Source: Pacificispira sp002696645
Lineage (GTDB): Bacteria; Pseudomonadota; Alphaproteobacteria; UBA8366; Aestuariispiraceae
NCBI RefSeq assembly: GCF_048892425.1
Contig: NZ_JBLZHU010000015.1
Span: 1 to 33,347 of the forward strand
DNA: 33,347 nucleotides
Reading direction: 5' to 3'
Within the stretch, counting starts at the first letter, position 1. Each line of letters opens with the position of its first letter. Below, piece by piece: positions 6,875-14,386 of the stretch. The notes beneath the pieces are model-generated. The model was not told the DNA's origin. It searched no databases and saw only the letters and a program-made list of their open reading frames with translations. Both the position numbers and the translations under genes were made by a program.

Positions 6875-8821
6875 TTATCCGACCTGTTGCACCGTCTGTC
6901 GCCGACCCTGCCAATAGCTGAATGTGGTGATTCCCAGCAGCAGTGCCGCACCGACTATATCGCTCCACGCCGCTGTATAGAATAGCAGGGCTGCGACGGT
7001 GTAGAGCGCGATGCGCTGGATCCAATCTAACCTGCTGAGCAAATAGCCTGTTGAGGCCGCCGCGATCGCCATGACGGCCAGGATCGCGATGCCCGCGTCA
7101 TAGATGATTGTCAGTGCCGATCCCTCCATCAACACACCAGGTCGATAGATAAAGAGGAATGGAATGGCATATAGCGCGATTGCCAGGACAACAGCATGGC
7201 CCGATACGCGCCAGAAACTGACATTTGCAATGGATGCGGCGGCAAACACACTGGCGCAAACAGGGGGCGTGATGGCCGATAGAATGGCATAGTAGAAAAC
7301 AAATAAATGCGCGTTCAATTCAGGGATGCCGAGGTTGATCACAATTGGCGCCGCAATTGCGGAGGCGAGAATGTAGGATGCGGTTGTTGGAACATCCATG
7401 CCTAAAAGGATCGAGAGAACCGCTGTCAACAGCAGCACGAAGGTCAGGTTCTCCCCAGACAGGGACAAGATAACCCCAGATACCTTTACGCCAGCGCCAG
7501 TTGCTGTCAGCACTTTCACGACAATTGCCGCACAGGCCAGCAAGACGGCAATCATCGCAATCGCCCGCCCGGCTTTATAAAGACCGTCCAGAACCTGATC
7601 GGTTAATTCCATATAGGTTGAAACCAGATTGGATACGCCGGATTCCTTCAGCGTCTTTATCGTGCGCAGGATCAACAGGCTGATCACAAGCGTCGCTACC
7701 GACGCCGCCCCAGCCAGTGTTGGTGTGAAATCCATCACCAGAAGCAGGACCAATGTGCCTACCGGCAAATACATTGGCAACGATGTGTAGGGATCAATCA
7801 ACTCACGCCAGGCCGGCAGTTCCGCGCGGTCCAAAGGTTTGATTCCTTTGCGGCGGGCGTGAAAGCCGACACTGAACCACAGTGTTAAGAAATACAGCAG
7901 TGCTGGCAAAATCGCGGCTCCAGCAATCTGTGCATAGGGGATGTTCAACATCTCCGCCATGATAAAAGCACCCGCGCCCATGACCGGTGGCATGATCTGC
8001 CCACCTGCCGAAGCGACAGCTTCAATCGCGGCGGCGTAGCTCCGTTTGTATCCGGCACGCTCCATCGTTGGGATGGTCACTGGACCCATCGCCATGACAT
8101 TGGCGACCGCAGATCCGGTCACGGTCCCAAACAGGGCGGAGGACGCGGTGCAGACTTTTGCCTGCCCGCCATAGCTGCGCCCTGCGATCAGGGTGGCCAG
8201 TTTAATGAAGATTTCTGTCGCGCCGGTGCTTAGCAGCAAGGCACCCAGCACGATGAAAATTGCGATCACTCGGGTGCCCATATCGGTCATGTAGCCAAAC
8301 AGGGTCTCGGTCGAGGCATAGTAGGTTTCAATCAGCGTTAACAGGGACACACGGGGTGGTTGCCAGGGTCCCGAAATCAGATCATGCCCAAAATAGTAAT
8401 AGGCCAGTCCTGCTAAGGCGAGGATGGGCAGGAACCATCCAATTGTCCGTCGTCCCCCCTCCAACACCAATACAATAGCAATGCCGCCTAGAATAAGGTC
8501 CAGTGTTGTCAGGTGGACAAAGAAAACGGAGATACGGTCGTTGCTCAACGCTATATGCAGGCAGACATAGTAGCCAAGGAGGGAAAGGCCAATGTTCAGG
8601 CCAACTAAACCCCAGCCTTTCCCCTCTTTTAAAAGCGCTACTGCAGCAATCAGAAATATAGATCCAAGGCCAAAGCCTAGAAACACGCCGCGTTGTATCA
8701 GCGGTTCCCTCATGCCGATAAATGCCGTGAGGATTTGAAATACGGCATAGCCGATCAACACGATCTTCAGGACAGTCTCTGCCCAAGCGATCGATCGACC
8801 TTTGGTTATCTGTTCAATCAT
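6875..8821 (-). CDS. TRAP transporter fused permease (DctQM type)
   Basis: This 648-residue inner-membrane protein with many hydrophobic helices is the fused 4TM/12TM permease used with TAXI receptors. The hallmark segments are GTVTGSAVANVMAMGPVTIP and AASAGGQ-like AVASAGGQIMPPVMGAGAFI, plus LLGMDVPTTASYILASAIAAP in the second half. It uses an ion gradient to import a carboxylate delivered by the receptor encoded 55 bases upstream (8877-9845). The long C-terminal hydrophobic extension matches the DUF3394-type tail of this subfamily. The probable substrate is the acid processed by the neighbouring enzymes. Confidence 0.9.
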   Translation of the reverse strand: MIEQITKGRSIAWAETVLKIVLIGYAVFQILTAFIGMREPLIQRGVFLGFGLGSIFLIAAVALLKEGKGWGLVGLNIGLSLLGYYVCLHIALSNDRISVFFVHLTTLDLILGGIAIVLVLEGGRRTIGWFLPILALAGLAYYYFGHDLISGPWQPPRVSLLTLIETYYASTETLFGYMTDMGTRVIAIFIVLGALLLSTGATEIFIKLATLIAGRSYGGQAKVCTASSALFGTVTGSAVANVMAMGPVTIPTMERAGYKRSYAAAIEAVASAGGQIMPPVMGAGAFIMAEMLNIPYAQIAGAAILPALLYFLTLWFSVGFHARRKGIKPLDRAELPAWRELIDPYTSLPMYLPVGTLVLLLVMDFTPTLAGAASVATLVISLLILRTIKTLKESGVSNLVSTYMELTDQVLDGLYKAGRAIAMIAVLLACAAIVVKVLTATGAGVKVSGVILSLSGENLTFVLLLTAVLSILLGMDVPTTASYILASAIAAPIVINLGIPELNAHLFVFYYAILSAITPPVCASVFAAASIANVSFWRVSGHAVVLAIALYAIPFLFIYRPGVLMEGSALTIIYDAGIAILAVMAIAAASTGYLLSRLDWIQRIALYTVAALLFYTAAWSDIVGAALLLGITTFSYWQGRRQTVQQVG

Positions 8822-8876
8822 TTCTGATGCTTTCGACCTGGATTTATCCGATTGCCTGATAGAACTCTATTGCGGC

Positions 8877-9845
8877 TCAGTTCGAGGATTTCCAATAGGC
8901 CATTGCGCCAGGATGAACGGCAATTCCAATGTCTTCGGTGGCTAAGATCGATTTCTTGAAATCATAGCCAGCAAGTTGCGGCCAGACTTTGATCAGGATT
9001 TCCTTTTGCTTATCAATAGATTGAGCAATGCCCTCTGCTGTTTTTTCATCCATCACAGAAAGACGCGTGGCATAGACGATTGGCACTGATGGTGTGGTGA
9101 ATTCCGGGTTGTCCTTGATAAAGCCCGCTGGGATCGTGATGAAGCCAACGCCGGGAATGTTCTTGCGGATCATTGCCTGTTGTTCCGCAGAAAATCCAAG
9201 AATGCGCATGTCGACACTGGTCATCAATTCCTGCAGTGTGGCATCAACGCGATTGGCTGCCGCATATTTGCTGTAGCCGACCAATTGCTGATTGCGCACA
9301 CCTTCAATTGCATCGGTAACGGTGCCATAGGTGTATTCCGGCTCAATCCCAAACAGCTTCAGGCTTTGAGTGATCAGCAATTCACCGCCGCTTCCGCGAA
9401 TGCCAGGCGTGAATTTTTTGCCGTTCAGGCCACTCAGATCTGTAATGCCTGAATCGGCACGTACAGCGATATTGATGATGGAATCACTATATGGATATAG
9501 CGCGACCAAATCATCGACAGCATTGCCCTCAAAGGCACCGGTGCCCGTACGCGCCTGAACAAAGACGTCACCAGCGACGAGCCCTAAATCGATTTCACCG
9601 CGCACAAGGCGCCGCACATTGTCGACACTTGCCCCGGTTTCAACAACTGTAACCGTCGTGCCGGGCATGCCGGCTTCAATGGCTTGTGACATGCCAACTG
9701 CAATTTGATAGTGACTTGATGTTGCATTTGTAGATCCAAGGCTAAGTGTTTCGGCCTTAGCTTGACCTCCTGGCATGAGTGAAGACGTCATACCAACAAT
9801 CAAAGCTGCCCCGGCCAGCAGGGACTGACATTTTGTAAGTTTCAT
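8877..9845 (-). CDS. TAXI family TRAP transporter solute receptor
   Basis: This periplasmic substrate-binding protein has 322 residues when started at the ATG 9845, which has an excellent GGGAGGAATCC ribosome site. The longer open frame begins only ten codons earlier without such a site. A signal peptide is clear: KLTKCQSLLAGAALIVGM followed by a likely cleavage near GGQAKAE. The mature start LSLGSTNATSSHYQIAVGM and the segment RGEIDLGLVAGDVF are typical of TAXI receptors. It is the first gene of a leftward operon with the fused permease and diverges from crotonase 2. Confidence 0.9.
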   Translation of the reverse strand: MKLTKCQSLLAGAALIVGMTSSLMPGGQAKAETLSLGSTNATSSHYQIAVGMSQAIEAGMPGTTVTVVETGASVDNVRRLVRGEIDLGLVAGDVFVQARTGTGAFEGNAVDDLVALYPYSDSIINIAVRADSGITDLSGLNGKKFTPGIRGSGGELLITQSLKLFGIEPEYTYGTVTDAIEGVRNQQLVGYSKYAAANRVDATLQELMTSVDMRILGFSAEQQAMIRKNIPGVGFITIPAGFIKDNPEFTTPSVPIVYATRLSVMDEKTAEGIAQSIDKQKEILIKVWPQLAGYDFKKSILATEDIGIAVHPGAMAYWKSSN

Positions 9846-10152
9846 GGATTCCTCCCAAGTATATTTGTGTGTCATCCCCGAGCATCAGTGTGACTTCCCG
9901 GGACATCCAATCAATCGCAAGGAAGTTTCCCTACAACTGACTGTTGCTGATTGTGCCTTTTTGTATCTTTCCTGCTTGGACGCACGATTCAACATAATGA
10001 ATGCAGCGCCCAATTGCCCTCTTTTCAGCATCAGCACGGTGACATGGATTTATTACGCATACAACAAAATTATGAAAACTAATTCCGCACAGTGATTTTC
10101 TGTTATATGCTTATTTTGGAGCCTTGATGTGTTGTTTGGAGGAAAAGGATTT
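9846..10152. promoter_or_regulatory. Divergent promoter region with putative IclR operator 2
   Basis: This non-coding interval separates the TAXI receptor operon (left) from the crotonase 2/IclR operon (right). AATTCCGCACAGTGATTTT at 10081-10099 matches the operator at 3227-3245 in its left half and centre. A good ribosome site, GGAGG (about 10138-10142), precedes the ATG at 10153. The central part, about 9900-10070, shows nothing else that I can assign. Confidence 0.5.
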
Positions 10153-10938
10153 ATGTCTGCTGAAGAAATTGTCCGGTTCGATTGTGCTGATGGAATTGCT
10201 ACAATCACATTGAACAGGCCGGAGCGCCGCAATGCCTTATCCATCGCAGCGGTCGAACGTCTTTATGATTTATGGGAAACCATTGATGCGCGACCGGAAA
10301 TTCGTGTCGTGGTGCTGACGGCGGCTCCTTGTGGCACCTTTTGTGCGGGGATGGATCTAAAGGAAGCAAGCGAGATAAAGGTTAAGCAAGGTGTTGATGT
10401 TCTGACGTTATTAAGGGACCCTTTTCATCAGCGCATGCGGGCGGTTCGTGCGCCCATTATTGCTGCAATGACGGGTCACTTCGCGGCCGGCGGATTTATG
10501 TTATCGCTGAATGCCGACATCAGAATTGGTGTGGCCGGAACATCGGGCGGGATCACAGAATCGAAGCGCGGGCGGGGGTCTCCCTGGGCTGTTCCCCTTC
10601 TATGGCAGGTGCCACAGCCTCTCTTTATGGAAATGGTTCTGACAGGAGAGCCGCAAACAATCGAACGGCTGTATGATCTTGGCTTTATCAATTATGTGGA
10701 GCCCACAGCGCAAGCTGTTCTGGATCGTGCTGCTCGGCTGGCCAAGGTAATATGCGAAAATGCGCCTCTATCCGTTGCTGCAGGCAAGAAATCCATCCTG
10801 TCTGCGATGAGCCTTGGTTGTGAAGGCGGACTTGATGAAGCCAAGCGAATATACGAACATGTTTACGCAAGTGAAGATGCGCAAGAGGGGCCAAGGGCTT
10901 TCGCAGAGAAGCGAGCTCCCGTATGGCGTGGGCGATAG
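10153..10938 (+). CDS. Enoyl-CoA hydratase/isomerase (crotonase) family protein 2
   Basis: This 261-residue crotonase-fold protein starts at the ATG 10153, placed after TTGGAGGAAAAGGATTT. Core segments are ITLNRPERRNAL, APCGTFCAGMDLK, GHFAAGGFML (oxyanion hole) and TESKRGRGSPWAVP, whose Glu is the best candidate catalytic residue. It is a same-length paralogue of the protein at 3341-4126, with the same order of motifs and the closing DAQEGPRAFAEKRAPVW. The island thus has a duplicated and diverged pair, probably acting on related intermediates. It is co-transcribed with the IclR genes, 32 bases upstream of the first. Confidence 0.85.
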   Translation: MSAEEIVRFDCADGIATITLNRPERRNALSIAAVERLYDLWETIDARPEIRVVVLTAAPCGTFCAGMDLKEASEIKVKQGVDVLTLLRDPFHQRMRAVRAPIIAAMTGHFAAGGFMLSLNADIRIGVAGTSGGITESKRGRGSPWAVPLLWQVPQPLFMEMVLTGEPQTIERLYDLGFINYVEPTAQAVLDRAARLAKVICENAPLSVAAGKKSILSAMSLGCEGGLDEAKRIYEHVYASEDAQEGPRAFAEKRAPVWRGR

Positions 10939-10970
10939 ACTAAACATATTTGTATTGGAACCGTTAGGGA

Positions 10971-11774
10971 ATGGCCTCAGTCAGCGCAAAAGACCCTGTT
11001 GAAGTCGTTTCCCTGGGACGCGGGCTTCAAATATTGCGATCTTTTCGTGCCTTGGATGCACCGCTTGGTAACAAGGAAATTGCAGAGCGCACCCAACTGC
11101 CCAAAGCCACGGTGGCTCGTTTGACCTATACCCTCTGTAAAATGGGATATCTCCGGCAAATCGGGCCCCATGGACAATTTCATTTAGCCGACAAGGTGAC
11201 GGGATTGGGGCATTCCCTGTTACGCACACTTTCAGTGCGTCAAATCGCTGATCCCTTAATGCAGGAGCTTGCGGATAGATTTGAAATGTCTGTGGCGCTG
11301 GGCATTGGGGATGGTGCAGATATGGTCTATCTCAACTATTGCTCTGGCCCAGAAACGGTAACGATGCGGTTGCGCGTCGGATCGTTGATTCCAATCGCGC
11401 ATACGGCAATGGGGCGGTCCTATATGTGGGGATTGGCTGAGCCAGCCCGACGGCATCATATGGAGATGATCCGGCGCAGTGTCGGACCGGAAAAGGCGGA
11501 CAGTGTTGAGGAGATGCTGACGGAAGAAATTCATTCCGTGGAGGAGAAAGGCTTCTCTGTTTCCTTTGGCGATTGGCGTCGTCAGATTTATGCAGTAGGC
11601 GCTCCAGTTTGGCTGGATAATGGTGAAACTGTGCTGGCCTTGAATTGTGGCACCCGGGCGATTGGTTTGGATCGGGCGCGGTTTCCAGATACTTTAGGGC
11701 CGGAACTGATATCGGTTTCTAACGAGATCAGTCACAGAATGAATCAATTGGGTGCAAATTTTTGGAGCGAATAG
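10971..11774 (+). CDS. IclR family transcriptional regulator 1
   Basis: This 267-residue regulator has an N-terminal winged helix-turn-helix (residues about 12-75; SLGRGLQILRSFRALDAPL, then KEIAERTQLPKATVARLTYTL). A C-terminal effector-binding domain follows, with MRLRVGSLIPIAHTAMGRSYMWG. Proteins of this family bind DNA as dimers or tetramers and respond to small aromatic or aliphatic acids. The gene follows crotonase 2 in the same direction and precedes a second IclR gene. It is a candidate ligand for the operator-like motifs at 3227, 10081 and 16604. Confidence 0.9.
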   Translation: MASVSAKDPVEVVSLGRGLQILRSFRALDAPLGNKEIAERTQLPKATVARLTYTLCKMGYLRQIGPHGQFHLADKVTGLGHSLLRTLSVRQIADPLMQELADRFEMSVALGIGDGADMVYLNYCSGPETVTMRLRVGSLIPIAHTAMGRSYMWGLAEPARRHHMEMIRRSVGPEKADSVEEMLTEEIHSVEEKGFSVSFGDWRRQIYAVGAPVWLDNGETVLALNCGTRAIGLDRARFPDTLGPELISVSNEISHRMNQLGANFWSE

Positions 11775-11801
11775 GCTCCACAATGAAATGGCACAGTGCA
11801 T

Positions 11802-12659
11802 ATGGTGAATGACATGAATGATCTGGATGCCGAGTTGCCCCGTGAACGAGTGCGTCGCCGCCGCAAAAGTGGTGAGATTTCAGACGATCGTGATTTTGTG
11901 AATGCCCTGGGACGCGGCTTGATTGTGTTGGAGGCATTCTCGGCATCGAACGAAATTTGGTTGAATGGCATGGAAGTCGCGGAACGCGTTGATCTGCCAA
12001 AGCCGACCACATCGCGCCTATTACAAGCGTTGCGCAGCCAGGGGTACCTCTATTATTCGCCCGGCCGTCGTCAATATCGCCTCGGCGCATCCGTGCTCAG
12101 CCTGGGCTTTGCCGCGCGTGAGCCCTTCAGTTTGGGCGATTTGGTGAAGCCTTATCTCAGAGAATTGGCTGATGAATACAATGTCCATGCATCCCTCGCC
12201 GCGCGAGATCGGTTGGACATGATTGAGCTTGAGGTTTGTCACAGCGTGAACACGCTGATGACATTGCGGTTGGAGGTCGGATCTCGCATTCCCCTGGCAG
12301 GGACGGCAACGGGGCACGCTCTTTTTGCCGCTTTGCCTGACGTTGAGAGAGACTACCTTTTCGAGCGATTGCGCGAGCGTCACCAGAAACACTGGGCCGA
12401 ATTGGAAGCAAGCATCAACATTGGACGCCGTGAGGTTGAGGACGTTGGCTACACTACCGCCTCAGCCAGTTGGAATACGGATATCAATGGTGTCGCAGCG
12501 CCCTTAATCCTGCCGGGCGGCGCTTCCGTCTATGCATTGGCATGTGGGGCACCTGCGCGTCATCTGACGCAAGCCAAGCAACGAAAGATCGGTCAACGGT
12601 TAGTGGAGATCGCGCGCATGCTGGAGGAGCAATTGCGAAGTGGGGCGGGCACGCGCTGA
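11802..12659 (+). CDS. IclR family transcriptional regulator 2
   Basis: This is a second IclR-type regulator of about 285 residues. After a basic N-terminal extension (RERVRRRRKSGEISDD) comes the winged helix-turn-helix (NALGRGLIVLEAFSA, then EVAERVDLPKPTTSRLLQAL) and the effector domain (LRLEVGSRIPLAGTATGHAL). The start is uncertain: ATG codons at 11802 and 11814 and a GTG at 11796 are possible, and 11814 has GGTGA in front. It lies 27 bases after IclR 1. Its stop TGA and the reverse-strand stop of the CoA-transferase gene abut as TGATCA. Two IclR proteins in one operon may divide the control of uptake and degradation. Confidence 0.9.
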   Translation: MVNDMNDLDAELPRERVRRRRKSGEISDDRDFVNALGRGLIVLEAFSASNEIWLNGMEVAERVDLPKPTTSRLLQALRSQGYLYYSPGRRQYRLGASVLSLGFAAREPFSLGDLVKPYLRELADEYNVHASLAARDRLDMIELEVCHSVNTLMTLRLEVGSRIPLAGTATGHALFAALPDVERDYLFERLRERHQKHWAELEASINIGRREVEDVGYTTASASWNTDINGVAAPLILPGGASVYALACGAPARHLTQAKQRKIGQRLVEIARMLEEQLRSGAGTR

Positions 12660-13448
12660 TCAAGAACGCAGCAGGCCTTTCGGGTCAACGACGTCGCGAA
12701 GCAATTGCAATTCATTGGGGGCGGGCGGGTCGGTTATCTCGACATGCTCCGGCACCAGAAGCTCAAAATCAGTCTGGGCAATCACGTGATCCACACTTAT
12801 CCCCTCATGCACTGATTTCAGGCGCATGCGGAATGTCTCGGGGTCGAAATCCATCACCGCAAGAGGTGTCACACAGTATTTCGGACCATACTGCAGTCCC
12901 GCTGCATGATAACTCTCCGGGCCTTGCAGATAGCCAGGGGAGGTTATGAAATCCACCTTCGGGACGAAGGTGCGTTTCGTATGGACCGTGGTGCAGATGT
13001 AAAATCGACGGGATGTGACGGCATAGGATATATTTGCCGCCCCGGGACCGCGCATAACTGGTGCATCAATGGTTCCACCGATGTGATGCAGGTTGATGTT
13101 TCCATACTGATCAATCTGCATCCCGTTATGGAAGAAGAAGTCCAACCCGCGGTGAGAATGCGCAAACAGTTCCAAGAATGTCTCCGCAGCCTCACACGCC
13201 CCGAGAGCTCGGTCATCCAACATTGAACTCCAAAGCTGTTTTGGATAGGGATTGACGAACATCTCTCCAGCAATGGAAAGGTTGGGCGCATGCCGTAACC
13301 GGGCTAACAGCATCGCGGCCATTGGTATCGCTGCTGAGGCACCTGCTGCCCCTAATTCACCGTCGGTAAGATCACGTGATAGAAACACCGCCTGCATTTC
13401 GGCGGGTGAATAATCGGGCGCATGATCGGCGGACCGGGTCGTCATCAT
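12660..13448 (-). CDS. CoA-transferase, beta subunit (glutaconate CoA-transferase-like)
   Basis: This 262-residue subunit of a class I, two-subunit CoA-transferase moves CoA between an acyl-CoA donor and a free carboxylate. The segments RDLTDGELGAAGASAAIPMAA and the HAPNLSIAGEMFVNP region (with a Glu) match the glutaconate-CoA-transferase-like beta family, as does the GGTIDAPVMRGPGAANISY block. The start overlaps the alpha-subunit stop by 4 bases. It is the last gene of the leftward ligase-alpha-beta operon. Similar pairs have evolved into ring-opening hydrolases (IpdAB), so hydrolysis instead of transfer cannot be ruled out. Confidence 0.85.
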   Translation of the reverse strand: MMTTRSADHAPDYSPAEMQAVFLSRDLTDGELGAAGASAAIPMAAMLLARLRHAPNLSIAGEMFVNPYPKQLWSSMLDDRALGACEAAETFLELFAHSHRGLDFFFHNGMQIDQYGNINLHHIGGTIDAPVMRGPGAANISYAVTSRRFYICTTVHTKRTFVPKVDFITSPGYLQGPESYHAAGLQYGPKYCVTPLAVMDFDPETFRMRLKSVHEGISVDHVIAQTDFELLVPEHVEITDPPAPNELQLLRDVVDPKGLLRS

Positions 13449-14386
13449 AATGCTTGTGCCTCCGCGACCAGTTCTTCCATGCGCGTATCTCCACCCACGG
13501 TGGTGAGATAACCTTCTTGATCTTGGGGTGCGATGACGTGCCGTTCGATATAGGCCTGTAAGTTTGCATCGCCGGTGGGGGACCCTTTTCTTGCGGCTTC
13601 GGCATAGGTAGCATAGGAATCGATATGCGCCTCATCGATGCTGTAATTCGGAAAGCTGCCCGTGGGATGCGCTCCGAATGGAATCTCTACAACAGCATCA
13701 ACATAAATGCAGGGGATAGAGGTTTCTCGAGGGCGTGAGATGATGTCACCACTGGGCACGATTCGATCAACGCTCACTAATACGGTATCCGCACTGCGCG
13801 CGATCATCTGATCCGCATAGGTCATGGTTGAGAGATGACGAATGTTGCCAAACTCATCCGCCTCTTGGGCGTGCAGTAAGGCCAGCTTTGGGCGGATAGC
13901 CTTGGTCGCGAAAAGCTTCTCACCGGTAAAGGGACATGTGATCTCCCGAATTAGCGGATTATATTTGATGACATCAGATCCCTTCCAGGCGGCTACTGGT
14001 TGAAAGGGAACACCGTTCGCAGCAGCGAGAAAACCACCGACAACGGATAGAGCATCAACGCAATGTGCTGTAATTGTCCCGGCCTCAACTGCGCGTCGAA
14101 AAGACGGGCACATATGGGTTTCTAAGGTGACTGCGGGAAGGAATGTTTCTGCCACGCATCCTGCGGCAATTAATAGATCGACATCAAAACCGGAACCGGG
14201 GGAGGAGATGATCTTTAGTGCTGTGAGACGCTGTCGAATTACTTCCCGTATCAGGGCCAGCGGGCGGCCTTGTTTGAACAACCCACCGATTGCCAGCAAG
14301 TCCCCATCTTCAATGGTGTTCGCCAGAAACCCGCCAATTTCATCAAAGCGGATGCGTTTTGTCTTTCGCCCAGTGGCTGCGGTCAT
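13445..14386 (-). CDS. CoA-transferase, alpha subunit (glutaconate CoA-transferase-like)
   Basis: This 313-residue alpha subunit partners the beta subunit at 12660-13448. The N-terminal DGDLLAIGGLFKQGRPLALIREVIRQ is the usual CoA-transferase alpha opening, and LIAAGCVAETFLPAVTLE and LALLHAQEADEFGNIRH follow in family order. Both of its ends overlap the neighbouring genes by 4 bases, giving a tightly coupled operon with the ADP-forming ligase. Together they provide two alternative routes to a CoA thioester of the imported acid: transfer from another CoA ester, or ATP-dependent ligation. Confidence 0.85.
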   Translation of the reverse strand: MTAATGRKTKRIRFDEIGGFLANTIEDGDLLAIGGLFKQGRPLALIREVIRQRLTALKIISSPGSGFDVDLLIAAGCVAETFLPAVTLETHMCPSFRRAVEAGTITAHCVDALSVVGGFLAAANGVPFQPVAAWKGSDVIKYNPLIREITCPFTGEKLFATKAIRPKLALLHAQEADEFGNIRHLSTMTYADQMIARSADTVLVSVDRIVPSGDIISRPRETSIPCIYVDAVVEIPFGAHPTGSFPNYSIDEAHIDSYATYAEAARKGSPTGDANLQAYIERHVIAPQDQEGYLTTVGGDTRMEELVAEAQAL

